From Streptomyces sp. ACA25 (GTDB lineage Bacteria; Actinomycetota; Actinomycetes; Streptomycetales; Streptomycetaceae), in the NCBI RefSeq assembly GCF_028200735.1, contig NZ_JAQKPV010000017.1:31276-95275 (forward strand): 64,000 nt of DNA, in the 5' to 3' direction. Positions within the stretch are counted from its first letter, which is position 1; each line of letters starts with the position of its first letter. A program made the translations under genes and the position numbers. Positions 1-9,112 of the stretch are shown in pieces. The notes under the pieces are model-generated. The model saw only the letters and a program-made list of their open reading frames with translations, was not told the origin of the DNA and did not search any database.

Positions 1-54
1 GGGGCCGAAGCTCTTGTCGATCCCACGCAGTTCCAGGATCGGGGTCACGGTCAT
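1..54 (-). CDS. Sugar ABC transporter ATP-binding protein, first 18 codons only
   Basis: Reading leftwards from an ATG at 54, the frame stays open to the window edge and gives MTVTPILELRGIDKSFGP. This is the typical opening of a sugar-import ABC ATPase (leader, then LELRGIDKSFG just before the Walker A region). A GAGGAG ribosome site lies ten bases upstream. It follows the binding-protein gene in the same direction after 88 bases, the usual binding protein-ATPase-permease order of xylose/ribose-type importers. The rest of the gene, including the Walker motifs, is outside the window. The family call is good; the sugar is inferred only from the neighbouring binding protein. Confidence 0.75.
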   Translation of the reverse strand, partial: MTVTPILELRGIDKSFGP

Positions 55-142
55 GAGGGGAGGGCTCCTCGGGTTCGTGAGGGCTGCGGGTCCCGGGCGG
101 ACGTGCCCGGGACCCGCAGCCGGTCGGTCCGGCCGGTCTGGA

Positions 143-1234
143 CTACTTGATGCCGGCCTCTTCGCAGAGGGCGGCGTACTCCCCCGTGCAGAGCTCTTCC
201 TTGGTCACGAAGCCGTCGTCCACGACGTCCTTGACGTTGTCCTTGAAGATGGCCACCGGGACCTCCAGGACCGAGGGGACCTCACGGCCGCCCTCCGGGT
301 CCTCGACGGTCGCGTTGGTCTCGGCCTCCTCACCCTTGGCGAGGGAGACCGCGAGCCGGGCTGCGGCGTCGGCTTCCTGCTTGATCGCCTTGTAGACGGT
401 CATGCACTGATCGCCGGAGAGGATGTTCTGCAGTCCCTGCACGGTGGCGTCCTGGCCGGTGACCGGGACTTCACCGTTGCGGTTCTGCTTGCGCAGGACG
501 GCGATGGCTGCGTTGCCCAGACCGTCGTTGGCGGCGAGGACGCCGTCGATACCGGGCTCACTGGTGAGCATCTGTTCGAAGATCGTGCCGCCCTCGGCGT
601 TGTCCCAGTCCGGGACCGACTGGTCGGGGCCCTTGATGTACTCACCGGAGTCGTACTTGGGGTCGAGGACGCTGTTGTAGCCCTCGGCGAAGAGAGAGGC
701 GTTGTTGTCGGTCGGGGAGCCGTTGAGTTGCGCGATGATCGGCTCCTCCAGGCCCTTCTCCTCCAGGCAGGTGACCAGGCCTTCACCCTGCAATGTGCCG
801 ACCGCTGTGTTGTCGAAGCTGACGTAGTACTGAGCGGAGCCGCCGAGGGTGAGCCGGTCGTAGTCGATGGTGGCCACGCCCTGCGACTTGGCCTTGTCCA
901 GCACGGCCTTGCCGGTGCCGCTGTCCAGGTTCACTATCACCAGTACGTTGACGCCACTGGTGATCATCTGGTCCGCGATTGTCTGGAAGTCCTGCTTGTC
1001 ACCCTGCGCGTTCTGGATGTCGTAGTCCACGCCCTCGGCCTCGAATGCCTCGGAGAGGTACTTGCGGTCGGCGGTCTCCCAGCGGGCGGAGGACTTGCTG
1101 TCCGGGAGGATCACGCCGATCTTGGGCTTGCTGTCGTCGTTGTCGGAGCTGCCGCTCGACGAGGAGTCCCCGCAGGCGGTGACCGAGGCGAGCAGTGTCG
1201 CCGAAGCGACGGTGAGGAGGAGTCCCTTGCGCAT
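143..1234 (-). CDS. Sugar (xylose-type) ABC transporter substrate-binding lipoprotein
   Basis: This 363-residue protein starts at ATG 1234, where an AAAGGA ribosome site is well placed; the longer open frame upstream is non-coding leader. The first 21 residues are a lipoprotein signal with an SVTAC lipobox, then a Ser/Asp-rich linker (residues 22-36) and a periplasmic-binding-protein fold opening with IGVILPDSKSSARWE. Later stretches such as VNVLVIVNLDSGTG and VLAANDGLGNAAIAVL are typical of XylF/RbsB-class proteins; closeness to the XylF branch is my reading by eye. It would bind a pentose or similar sugar outside the membrane and pass it to the ATPase that follows. The xylA/xylB/ROK genes 16 kb away fit xylose but are not linked to it. 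Confidence 0.82.
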   Translation of the reverse strand: MRKGLLLTVASATLLASVTACGDSSSSGSSDNDDSKPKIGVILPDSKSSARWETADRKYLSEAFEAEGVDYDIQNAQGDKQDFQTIADQMITSGVNVLVIVNLDSGTGKAVLDKAKSQGVATIDYDRLTLGGSAQYYVSFDNTAVGTLQGEGLVTCLEEKGLEEPIIAQLNGSPTDNNASLFAEGYNSVLDPKYDSGEYIKGPDQSVPDWDNAEGGTIFEQMLTSEPGIDGVLAANDGLGNAAIAVLRKQNRNGEVPVTGQDATVQGLQNILSGDQCMTVYKAIKQEADAAARLAVSLAKGEEAETNATVEDPEGGREVPSVLEVPVAIFKDNVKDVVDDGFVTKEELCTGEYAALCEEAGIK

Positions 1235-1749
1235 GGCAGGGTCCTTTCTGGGGGTGCGACGGGACGACCGTCCGCACGGGGTCATGGAGAAATGAGGGGA
1301 ACGAGCGCTCCTGGCCGATCTGCCGGTTCTCGGTGGATCCACCCAGTTGAATGTTGTGAGCGGGAACTTATGGCCCGGCGGGCCGTCCGCGCCACCCCTG
1401 GGACCGCACGATTCGTTGGGAGCCATAACAATCAGGTGACACCGCCGAAACCCGGGCATGGCGAAGAGCCGGCGCACCACCGGTCAGACGCGCTCACAGC
1501 CCTTACTCCAGGGCTCCTCTGGACGGAGGCAGGACCCCGGCGTGGAGCCTCAGCCGGCCGGACACCGGGCACGGGGGCGTGTGCGGAGCAGCGTCGAGCC
1601 ATCGGAGAAGGGGCCGCCGTTACGGGGCTGCACCGGCACAGAGTGTCGCCGGGGACCGCGCGCAGCGTCATCTCTGCCGAACGGGGGTGGCCCGCAGTTG
1701 ACCGTCCGCCTCCTCACCGGCATGAGGTCGCCCCGCGAGGGTCCCGCAG
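1235..1749. other. Intergenic region upstream of the sugar-binding protein gene
   Basis: About 515 bases lie between the start of the binding-protein gene and the stop of the membrane hydrolase gene. No frame looks protein-coding. The only structure I see is the palindrome GAGCGCTC at 1303-1310, listed separately. The leader and promoter of the sugar transporter should be here; I could not pick a convincing -35/-10 pair. Confidence 0.5.
1303..1310. promoter_or_regulatory. Possible LacI-family operator (weak)
   Basis: The palindrome GAGCGCTC, in the context ACGAGCGCTCCTGG, lies about 70 bases upstream of the sugar-binding lipoprotein start. Its core resembles the GGGAGCGCTCCC operators of LacI-type sugar repressors such as CebR, but the outer positions do not match. 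It may be chance. Confidence 0.25.
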
Positions 1750-2538
1750 CTATGCGGCCAGAACGAGGGCTCCCACACCGCTGGCGGCACCGACGATCAT
1801 GAAGACCGGCATCAGCACCTTGTTCTCGACCCAGGCGCCCGCCCGGAAGCGCATGAAACGGGGCGTGCCCAGGGCGTACCAGCGGCGGCCTCTGATCGGC
1901 AGGGGCCACAGCATCGGGCATCCGGAGATGGTGAGGGAGTCGCCGATCGTGTGCACGATGGCGCCCAGCACGATGGGAAGGCCGATCCAGAGATACTCCT
2001 GGCCCGGGAAAAGCCAGTCCGATCCCATTCCCGGGCGGTCCATGATGTTGGCGATCATCCAGGCGCTGGTCGCGCCGAGCAGCCAGACCAGCACATCACT
2101 CGAGGCCCGGGCATGCCGCCACAGCAGCCCCTCGACAGCCAGGACCATGTGGATGAAGAGGATGACCAGGACGGCCCAGCGGCCCCAGTGGACCGCTGCG
2201 GCGGAGAAGCCGGCCCCGACCAGGACTGCCCACACCCAGGTGTGGGTGAGCGTGCGGTGGCCCCCGGTGCGGCGACGTTCTCCCTTGCCGCGGGTGAGGT
2301 TGTAGACCGTGACCGACAACTTGTCGATGATCCCGGCGAGGAAGCGGGAGATCGGGCCGAACGCCCGGGAGATGGTCGCGGACTTCTGGTCGAGATCCGG
2401 GGCGAGCGCCGCTCCCGCACAGATCAGCGTGCCGGCCACCAGCACCGTCCACGGCATGGGGCGGTCGGCGACAGCTGCCGCGAGCCCGACCCCCAGCCAG
2501 GCCATCGCGCCGGACAGTGAGTGCGCCGGTCCCATCAT
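1750..2538 (-). CDS. Metal-dependent membrane hydrolase (YdjM/DUF457-like)
   Basis: This is a multi-pass membrane protein of about 262 residues from the ATG at 2538 (M at 2535 or 2562 are alternatives). It shows the family's metal-ligand pattern: a His in GPAHSLSG near the N-terminus (residue 6), an Asp pair in APDLDQ (48-50), and GHRTLTHTW (His 94 and 99). Hydrophobic segments follow at roughly 105-235. Members are inner-membrane proteins assigned as metal-dependent hydrolases, mostly of unknown substrate. It diverges from the helicase gene and ends facing the sugar transporter region, so it looks like a single-gene unit. Confidence 0.75.
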   Translation of the reverse strand: MMGPAHSLSGAMAWLGVGLAAAVADRPMPWTVLVAGTLICAGAALAPDLDQKSATISRAFGPISRFLAGIIDKLSVTVYNLTRGKGERRRTGGHRTLTHTWVWAVLVGAGFSAAAVHWGRWAVLVILFIHMVLAVEGLLWRHARASSDVLVWLLGATSAWMIANIMDRPGMGSDWLFPGQEYLWIGLPIVLGAIVHTIGDSLTISGCPMLWPLPIRGRRWYALGTPRFMRFRAGAWVENKVLMPVFMIVGAASGVGALVLAA

Positions 2539-2685
2539 GACTGCGCCCCGCCCCTTCTTCATCCCACAGCAGATGCTGCCCCGTGCCCAGTTGAGTTCTG
2601 GCCCAGGCGGCACAGCGTAGCGTCATGTGATCTTCGTATGACCAGTCGGTTCCCGCTCCCGTGCCGGTGCAGGCAAGATGGGCAG

Positions 2686-5199
2686 GTGACCCTTATCGAT
2701 CAGATGCCTGCGACCAGCGACCCCGATGCCCTCTTCGACACTTTCTCGTCCTGGGCCGAGGAGCGGGGGATCTCTCTCTATCCCGCTCAGGAGGAGGCGC
2801 TGATCGAGGTCGTCTCGGGGGCCAATGTCATTCTCTCCACGCCGACCGGATCAGGAAAGTCCCTGGTGGCGGCCGGTGCGCACTTCGCCGCGCTGGCCGC
2901 GGACAAGGTCACCTTCTACACCGCGCCGATCAAGGCCCTGGTGTCGGAGAAGTTCTTCGAACTGTGCAAGCTCTTCGGGACCGAGAACGTCGGGATGCTG
3001 ACCGGCGACGCGGCGGTCAACGCCGACGCACCGGTGATCGCCTGCACCGCCGAGGTGCTTGCGTCCATCGCGCTGCGGGACGGGGCCTCGGCCGACATCG
3101 GTCAGGTGGTGATGGACGAGTTCCATTTCTACGCGGAGCCGGACCGGGGCTGGGCCTGGCAAATCCCGCTGCTGGAGCTGCCGCAGGCACAGTTCATCCT
3201 GATGTCCGCAACACTGGGTGACATGTCCCGGTTCGAGGAGGACCTGACCCGGCGCACGGGGCGGCCCACCACCGTGGTGCGTTCCGCTACCCGGCCGGTG
3301 CCGCTGAGCTACGAGTACCGCACCTCGACGCTCACCGAGACCCTGACCGAGCTACTGGAAACGCACCAATCGCCGGTCTATATCGTGCACTTCACCCAGG
3401 CACAGGCGGTGGAGCGCGCGCAGGCCCTGATGAGCATCAACATGTGCACGCGGGCCGAGAAGGACGAGATCGCCCAGCTGATCGGCAGCTTCCGGTTCAC
3501 CACGAAGTTCGGCCAGAGCCTCTCGCGCTTCGTCCGGCACGGCATCGGAGTGCACCATGCCGGCATGCTGCCGAAATACCGGAGACTGGTGGAACGGCTC
3601 GCCCAGGCCGGCCTGCTCAAGGTCATCTGCGGCACGGACACGCTCGGGGTGGGGGTGAACGTCCCGATCCGCACGGTGCTGTTCACCGCACTCGCGAAGT
3701 ACGACGGGAACCGGGTGCGCACACTGCGGGCCCGGGAGTTCCACCAGATCGCCGGACGTGCCGGGCGGGCCGGGTTTGACACCGCGGGATTCGTCGTGGC
3801 CCAGGCTCCCGAACACGTCGTGGAGAACGAGAAGGCACTAGCCAAGGCCGGTGACGACCCCAAGAAGCGGCGCAAGGTGGTGCGAAAGAAGGCCCCCGAG
3901 GGCTTCGTCGGGTGGAGCGAGGAGGGCTTCCGGAAACTGATCGCTTCCGATCCCGAGCCCCTGACCTCTCGGTTCCGGGTCACCCACACCATGCTGCTGT
4001 CCGTCATCGCCCGGCCGGGCAATGCCTTCGAGGCGATGCGCCGGCTCCTGGAGGACAACCACGAACCGCGTCGGCAGCAGCTGCGGCACATCCGGCGGGC
4101 GATCGCCATCTACCGCTCGCTGCTGGACGGCGGCATCGTCGAGGAACTGGACGAGCCCGACTCCCAGGGCCGCATCGTCCGCCTCACCGTGGACCTCCAG
4201 GCGGACTTCGCGCTCAATCAGCCGCTGTCCACCTTCGCCCTGGCCTCCTTCGAACTGCTGGACCCCGACTCCCCCTCCTACGCGCTGGACATGGTGTCGG
4301 TGGTGGAGTCCACCCTCGACGATCCCCGGCAGATTCTGGCTGCCCAGCAGAACAAGGCCCGCGGCGAGGCGGTCGCGCAGATGAAGGCGGACGGGGTGGA
4401 GTACGAGGACCGGATGGAGCGGCTGATGGAGATCCGTCATCCGCAGCCCCTGGAAGAGCTGCTGTTCCATGCCTACGGGGTGTACCGGAAGAGTCATCCC
4501 TGGGTCGGTGATCACAGGCTGTCGCCGAAGTCAGTGGTCCGCGACATGTACGAGCGCGCCATGACCTTCTCCGAGTTCGTCTCGCACTACGAACTCGCAC
4601 GGACCGAGGGCATCGTGCTGCGGTACCTGGCCGGCGCGTACAAAGCCCTGGAGCACACCGTTCCGGACGACCTGAAGTCCGAGGACTTCCAGGACATCAC
4701 CGCCTGGCTGGGCGAGCTGGTACGGCAGGTGGACTCCAGCCTGCTCGACGAGTGGGAGCAGTTGGCGAATCCGGCCGAGGAGGACGTATCGGAAGCCCAG
4801 GACCGCGCCGACCAGGTCAAGCCGGTCACCACGAACTCCCGTGCCTTCCGCGTCCTGGTACGCAACGCCCTGTTCCGCAGGGTCGAGCTCGCCGCCCTGG
4901 ACAAGGTCGAGGAGCTGGGGACGCTGGACTCCGACGCCGGGTGGGATGCCGACGCCTGGGGCGAGGCCATGGACGCCTACTGGGAGGAACATGAGGATCT
5001 GGGCACCGGGCCGGACGCGCGCGGGCCGAAGCTGCTGCGCATCGAGGAGGTGCCCGAGGACCGGCTGTGGCGGGTGCGGCAGGCGTTCCTCGACCCCGCG
5101 GAGAATCTCGACTGGGGCATCTCCGCCGAAGTGGATCTGACGGCCTCGGACGCCGAGGGCCGCGCCGTACTCAGAGTCACGGATGTCGGACGGCTCTGA
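2686..5199 (+). CDS. DEAD/DEAH-box superfamily 2 helicase with DUF3516 C-terminus
   Basis: This is an 837-residue Ski2-like RNA/DNA helicase. Visible motifs are Walker A STPTGSGKS (about 51-59), DEFH box MDEFHFY (about 143), SAT box LMSATL (about 172), motif IV region VYIVHF, then HHAGMLPKYRR and QIAGRAGRAGFD (motif VI, about 355). From about residue 430 the sequence matches the actinobacterial DUF3516 extension, including NKARGEAVAQMKADGVEYE and TEGIVLRYLAGAYKAL. I chose the GTG at 2686 because it gives VTLIDQMP, the conserved beginning of relatives; ATG 2704 is the alternative. The role is probably RNA processing, inferred from the superfamily. Confidence 0.9.
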   Translation: MTLIDQMPATSDPDALFDTFSSWAEERGISLYPAQEEALIEVVSGANVILSTPTGSGKSLVAAGAHFAALAADKVTFYTAPIKALVSEKFFELCKLFGTENVGMLTGDAAVNADAPVIACTAEVLASIALRDGASADIGQVVMDEFHFYAEPDRGWAWQIPLLELPQAQFILMSATLGDMSRFEEDLTRRTGRPTTVVRSATRPVPLSYEYRTSTLTETLTELLETHQSPVYIVHFTQAQAVERAQALMSINMCTRAEKDEIAQLIGSFRFTTKFGQSLSRFVRHGIGVHHAGMLPKYRRLVERLAQAGLLKVICGTDTLGVGVNVPIRTVLFTALAKYDGNRVRTLRAREFHQIAGRAGRAGFDTAGFVVAQAPEHVVENEKALAKAGDDPKKRRKVVRKKAPEGFVGWSEEGFRKLIASDPEPLTSRFRVTHTMLLSVIARPGNAFEAMRRLLEDNHEPRRQQLRHIRRAIAIYRSLLDGGIVEELDEPDSQGRIVRLTVDLQADFALNQPLSTFALASFELLDPDSPSYALDMVSVVESTLDDPRQILAAQQNKARGEAVAQMKADGVEYEDRMERLMEIRHPQPLEELLFHAYGVYRKSHPWVGDHRLSPKSVVRDMYERAMTFSEFVSHYELARTEGIVLRYLAGAYKALEHTVPDDLKSEDFQDITAWLGELVRQVDSSLLDEWEQLANPAEEDVSEAQDRADQVKPVTTNSRAFRVLVRNALFRRVELAALDKVEELGTLDSDAGWDADAWGEAMDAYWEEHEDLGTGPDARGPKLLRIEEVPEDRLWRVRQAFLDPAENLDWGISAEVDLTASDAEGRAVLRVTDVGRL

Positions 5200-5239
5200 G
5201 CGCGGGCCGGGCGGGCGCTGACGCCCCGGGCGCCCTCGT

Positions 5240-5268
5240 ACGGTGGCGCCTCCGCCGGGCGCCACCGT
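5240..5268. terminator. Hairpin between convergent helicase and roadblock genes
   Basis: A perfect 11-bp inverted repeat, ACGGTGGCGCC and GGCGCCACCGT with a 7-base loop, sits 40 bases after the helicase stop and 77 bases from the end of the opposing roadblock gene. It is a likely bidirectional terminator. Confidence 0.65.
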
Positions 5269-5344
5269 GGCCGCCGGACCGCCTCCGGCACGCGGGGACC
5301 CCGTCGCTCCCGCCCGGTGGAAGCGGTCCGCTCGGGACGCGTCC

Positions 5345-5737
5345 CTAAGGGGCTTCCCGGGAGGCCAGGCCCATGTGCTCACCGACTTTGTTGACCAGCA
5401 GTGTCATCTCATAGCCGACCTGTCCGATGTCCGCCTCGGGACCGGTGAGCACACACAGGCAGCTGCCGTCACCGGCGGCGGTCACGAAGAGCACGCCATC
5501 GTCGAAATCGATCATTGTCTGCCGGACATCCCCGCACCTGAAGTGCTGTCCGACCCCTCTGGCCAGGCTGTGCAGGCCGGAGGAGACCGCTGCCAGATGC
5601 TCGGCGTCGGCGCGGTCCAGGCTCTTGCTCGCGGACGTGACCAGACCGTCGCTGGACAGGAGCAGGACGTGACGCACTCGGGGCAGACGCTGCCCCAGGT
5701 CGTCCAGCAGCCAGTCGAGAGTGGTGCCCAGTGCCAT
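5345..5737 (-). CDS. Roadblock/LC7 domain protein
   Basis: This 130-residue protein consists of one roadblock/LC7 fold: the start LDWLLDDLGQRLPRVRHVLLLSSDGL, the central DRADAEHLAAVSSGL helix and the C-terminal TLLVNKVGEHM helix. In Streptomyces such proteins are usually CvnB partners in conservons, together with a histidine kinase-like CvnA, a DUF742 protein CvnC and a small GTPase CvnD. None of these flank it, so it appears to be an orphan. By family (MglB-like) it should regulate or dimerise with a small GTPase encoded elsewhere. Confidence 0.85.
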   Translation of the reverse strand: MALGTTLDWLLDDLGQRLPRVRHVLLLSSDGLVTSASKSLDRADAEHLAAVSSGLHSLARGVGQHFRCGDVRQTMIDFDDGVLFVTAAGDGSCLCVLTGPEADIGQVGYEMTLLVNKVGEHMGLASREAP

Positions 5738-5964
5738 CCTCAGCTCCCCGTGTTCGTATGGTGACCGCCGCTCCAGCCTTCCCCACGGGGCCGCTCCCTA
5801 CAACCACTCCGGAGCACCGCTATCCGGAACGCCCGCCGCCGCTTTCTCGCGCTGCGCATGCCCGCCCAGCTCCCGCCCTGCTCGTCGCCCTGCCGGCGGA
5901 CTCTCGACGGACGGCTGCCGGATGGCTAATGTCGAACGCACTCGGACGAACGAGGGAGGCCGCC

Positions 5965-6825
5965 GTGGACACGACGGAGACGGACGGCACCGCCGAGGAC
6001 GAGCTCTACGTGCTGACCGCGGTCCTGCTGACGCCCGCCCGGTTCCCCGCGGTGCTCGGTGACGACTACCCCGAGGCATGTGCGGCGCTGGCCCTCGAGG
6101 CTTACGCCGAGGGCTACGGTCTGCTGCTGGGCCAGGACGGCACGGGTGCCCGGTGGACGGTCGCGATCGAGGACGTCACCCTGACCGCCTGCGCCATCGC
6201 CGCTTGGGACTGCGGAATGTCCTACGACCTCTCCCCGGACGAGAACACCGTCGCGGCGGTCCTCCCCGGCTGGCCACTGGCACTGAGTGTCCGGGCCCCC
6301 GGTGTGCCTGCCCCCCACGACCCGGTGCCGGATCCGGGCCATGACTTCGGCTGCCCGCTCCTCACCGCACCGGACCCCGAGAAGTGGGGCCCCGCGCAGC
6401 GCCGGCTGGGTGCGGACGAGATCGCATTGCAGTGGACACAGTGGCGGGAGCAGGTGTCGGCGGAGGCGGAGTTCATCCAGCCCGGCGAGGCGCAGGACGA
6501 GGACTCCCCGGAGGAGGGCGAGGACGCGAGAGGACCGGAGAGCCGCCCGGCCCGGGTGGCCGTGCGGCATGCGCTGGGACAGGCACGGGCGTACCTGGAT
6601 TCACCGCCTCCGCCCGGCCGGGTCCGCTCGTCCTTCGCCTCCGAGGACGCCCGCACCCTCCGGGCCGACGGGCCGGGCTGGAGTCTGGTCGCCCGGACGG
6701 ACGACATCGCCTTCGTGCTTCTGGACGAGAAGCCGAAGGAAATTCTCCCCGTGGAGCGGGGGCCGGAACTGCCCGGCCTCCTCACCCGGCTCGATGCCCT
6801 CGCGCTGCGTCCCGAGCACAGCTGA
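5965..6825 (+). CDS. Hypothetical acidic protein
   Basis: The protein has 286 residues if it begins at the GTG at 5965, where GAGGGAGG lies five bases upstream; an upstream in-frame ATG near 5929 has no such site. It has no signal peptide or membrane segment and is rich in Asp, Glu, Pro and Ala. A low-complexity acidic linker (EAQDEDSPEEGEDARGPE) occupies about residues 170-190, between an N-terminal region with ELYVLTAVLLTPARFPAVLG and a C-terminal region ending LLTRLDALALRPEHS. I do not recognise a characterised domain. It may be a streptomycete-specific conserved protein. Confidence 0.6.
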   Translation: MDTTETDGTAEDELYVLTAVLLTPARFPAVLGDDYPEACAALALEAYAEGYGLLLGQDGTGARWTVAIEDVTLTACAIAAWDCGMSYDLSPDENTVAAVLPGWPLALSVRAPGVPAPHDPVPDPGHDFGCPLLTAPDPEKWGPAQRRLGADEIALQWTQWREQVSAEAEFIQPGEAQDEDSPEEGEDARGPESRPARVAVRHALGQARAYLDSPPPPGRVRSSFASEDARTLRADGPGWSLVARTDDIAFVLLDEKPKEILPVERGPELPGLLTRLDALALRPEHS

Positions 6826-6871
6826 GGATTCCGCGCCCCGGCAGGCCGGTGCAGCCCGCGGGAAGCCCAGC

Positions 6872-7054
6872 TCAGCTTCCGAGCTCCTTGCGGCCCACCC
6901 GGCGCAGCCGGCGCCGCTGCGCGGGGTCCAGGATCAGGTAGGCAGCGGCCGGAACGCCGAAAATCACGAGCGCAGCGATCCAGAAGTTCGTCAGCCACCA
7001 CAGGAACAGACCGGCGACCACGCCACCGATTGCGATCTTCGCACCCTTAGTCAT
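6872..7054 (-). CDS. Small membrane protein
   Basis: This 60-residue protein begins MTKGAKIAIGGVVAG and has two closely spaced hydrophobic segments (about residues 7-24 and 26-43), followed by a strongly basic tail RRRLRRVGRKELGS. The pattern predicts two membrane helices with a cytoplasmic basic C-terminus. Length, composition and the clean start argue that it is real, but the function is unknown. It converges on the preceding hypothetical gene. Confidence 0.6.
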   Translation of the reverse strand: MTKGAKIAIGGVVAGLFLWWLTNFWIAALVIFGVPAAAYLILDPAQRRRLRRVGRKELGS

Positions 7055-7201
7055 CGTCTTGCTCCCTCCAGCGCGGCGGCGTCCGCCGCCCCTGCCCAGG
7101 ACGTCTTCCCTCGGTCCCGGGTTGCTTACCCGCGAGCCTAGCGCTGTGGCGGGCGGTCCGGACGAGCGGACCCCGGGTCGGCAGAATGCCGGCTTCCGGC
7201 G

Positions 7202-7236
7202 CTGAACTGCCTCCCCCTCGGGGGGAGGCAGTTCAG
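7202..7236. terminator. Terminator after the SGNH hydrolase gene
   Basis: A perfect 16-bp stem (CTGAACTGCCTCCCCC with its complement) and a three-base TCG loop lies 16 bases beyond the stop codon of the leftward-reading SGNH hydrolase gene. It is one of the clearest terminators in the window. Confidence 0.8.
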
Positions 7237-7252
7237 GCGGTGGTGCGGACGG

Positions 7253-8047
7253 TCAGGCGAGATTCCGCATGACCGGGTAGTAGCCGTTGGACTGCCCGGC
7301 CGCGGTCGGGTGGTAGGAGTCACCGATGGGCCAGGTGAGGCTGTGCAGCCAGGAGTTGGAGGAGCAGATTTCGTGGCCGGAGAACGCCGGACGCACGTCG
7401 CCGTAGGTGAAGCCGTGGTCCGCGGCACGCTTGGCGGTCACGGTGCTGAGGTCGTCAGATGCTGCGTTGATCGCTGCGCGCGAGGTGTCGCCGATGCCCA
7501 CCCAGCAGCTGCCGAGCTGGTACATCTGCGGGTATCCGAGCACCACGACGTGAGCGTTGGGGGCCTGCGCGCGTATGGCGCTGTACACCGTGTCGAGTCG
7601 GGAGGGGAGTTGGTTCTCGATGTACTGCCGTGCCTGCGCGACGCGGGAGAGGCAGCTGTTGGTGGACTGCAGCACGCAGGTCGTCATGGTGTCGGCGAAG
7701 CCGGCGTCGTTGCCGCCGATGCTGATGGTGACCAGCGTGGTCCCGGCGTTCAGCGGGCCCATCTGGCCGGACAGCACGTCAGTGGTGCGCGCTCCCGAAC
7801 AGGCCGTGAAGTGGAAGGAAGCAGGCGAGTTGGCGTTGGCCCAGAGCTCCGGGTAGGCACGCGAACTGCGCTTGCAGCTACCACTGTTGCCATAATTGCC
7901 GGCACCGACGCCGGAGGCGTAGGAGTCACCGAGCGCCACATAGGCGACCGGGGCCTCCTGCGCTGTCGCGGTGGCCGAGCCGAAGAGTGAGATGCCGAGG
8001 ACGAGTCCTGCGGTAGCAAGTGCCGACGTGAGACGGCGCAGCTTCAT
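7253..8047 (-). CDS. Secreted SGNH/GDSL hydrolase (lipase/esterase)
   Basis: This 264-residue protein starts at ATG 8047, with GGAG five bases upstream. Residues 1-30 are a Sec signal peptide (MKLRRLTSALATAG, cleavage after ATATAQ). The mature enzyme shows the four SGNH blocks: ALGDSYASG with nucleophile Ser 42, a glycine block around GNYGNSGSC, GGNDAGFAD with the oxyanion Asn, and DSYHPTAAGQ (243-252) with catalytic His 246. Several Cys residues fit the disulfide-bonded secreted lipases of Streptomyces, such as the S. rimosus type. It would hydrolyse ester lipids outside the cell. Monocistronic, with a strong terminator. Confidence 0.9.
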   Translation of the reverse strand: MKLRRLTSALATAGLVLGISLFGSATATAQEAPVAYVALGDSYASGVGAGNYGNSGSCKRSSRAYPELWANANSPASFHFTACSGARTTDVLSGQMGPLNAGTTLVTISIGGNDAGFADTMTTCVLQSTNSCLSRVAQARQYIENQLPSRLDTVYSAIRAQAPNAHVVVLGYPQMYQLGSCWVGIGDTSRAAINAASDDLSTVTAKRAADHGFTYGDVRPAFSGHEICSSNSWLHSLTWPIGDSYHPTAAGQSNGYYPVMRNLA

Positions 8048-8273
8048 GGAGTCTCCAAGCAGGTGGGGGCAGGGGGTGTGCTGAGACTGTGTTACCAGCG
8101 CGTAACTCCACTGGGAAGTGCTCATGCCAAGAATTCAGGTTCTTGTCAGGCACAGAAGCGGCCACGTCGTCACAAGCGGCACACATCCCCCGGGGTCCAG
8201 CCCCTGCGCAGCGGCTTCCTCACCCGCCCCCGGGGGGCCCACCGCCGAACGGCCCCGAGGCGGGGCCACCGTG

Positions 8274-9077
8274 CTACCGCTTGACGCCGACCCCGCCGTA
8301 AATGGCCACGCCGTTCAGCGCCTCCGGCACGGGGCCGTCCGGCTGCCAGCGGGACGCCTGGACGAGCCCGGGATCGAGAAGATCGAAGCCGCTGAAGAAC
8401 GGCAGAATCTGTTCACGGCTGCGCATGGTGAGATGCGCGGTTGCCTTCCGGTAGATCTCGGAACCCCGACCGGTGTCGGCGTCCGGGTGGAAGTCGCCCG
8501 TGGCGTGGCTCAGGACGAGCCGGCTGCCCGGGGGCAGCGGGCCCGTCAGAGCGGCGATCAGCCCGGCCGGGTCCTCCTCGTCATTGATGAAGTGCAGCAC
8601 CGCGACCAGCAGCAGCGCCACCGGCCGTCCGAGATCCAGGAGCCTGCGGAGCTCGGGGTGGGCCAGCACGGCATCGGGTTCCCGGAGGTCCCCGAGGAAG
8701 AAGCCGGTGTTTCCGGAGTTGATGAGCTTGGCGCCCGCGTAGGCCGACACAATCGGGTCGTTGTCGATGTAGAGCACCTTGATGCCCGGGCTGACGGAAT
8801 GCGCGGCTTCGTGCGTGTTCGGGGAGGTCGGGATGCCGGTGCCGATGTCCATGATCTGGTCCACGCCGTCCCGGGCCACCGCACGCACCGCACGCTGCAG
8901 GAAGTCCCGATTGGCCCGCGCGCTCAGCACCACGTCCGGACTGAGCGCCATCACCTGCTCGGCAGCCGCCCGGTCCACCTCGTAGTTGTCCTCGCCACCC
9001 AGGTAGTAGTCGTACATCCGCGCCGGATGCGGCTTGCTGGTGTCTATCCGGGCAGGGTCGCAGCCCAGTTCACTCAC
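8274..9077 (-). CDS. SAM-dependent methyltransferase, SAV2177/DUF574 family
   Basis: The 267-residue sequence follows the actinobacterial DUF574 pattern: DTSKPHPARMYDYYLGGEDNYEVDR at the N-terminus (residues 12-36), the SAM-binding segment QIMDIGTGIPTSPNTHE (74-90), VLYIDNDPIV, and RPVALLLVAVLHFI. The family is very abundant in Streptomyces, often beside XRE/DUF397 genes as here, and its substrates are mostly unknown. The start at 9077 gives the standard family N-terminus. Confidence 0.88.
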   Translation of the reverse strand: MSELGCDPARIDTSKPHPARMYDYYLGGEDNYEVDRAAAEQVMALSPDVVLSARANRDFLQRAVRAVARDGVDQIMDIGTGIPTSPNTHEAAHSVSPGIKVLYIDNDPIVSAYAGAKLINSGNTGFFLGDLREPDAVLAHPELRRLLDLGRPVALLLVAVLHFINDEEDPAGLIAALTGPLPPGSRLVLSHATGDFHPDADTGRGSEIYRKATAHLTMRSREQILPFFSGFDLLDPGLVQASRWQPDGPVPEALNGVAIYGGVGVKR

Positions 9078-9112
9078 GGGGTCTCCGTCTCTCAGGTGGG
9101 GTCCGGACAGAT

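Noticed and set aside
14..2305. Long open frame on the plus strand at the left edge (763 codons)
   Set aside because: It lies opposite the sugar-binding protein and membrane hydrolase genes; its translation is low-complexity and matches no family. High-GC DNA commonly keeps the antisense frame open.
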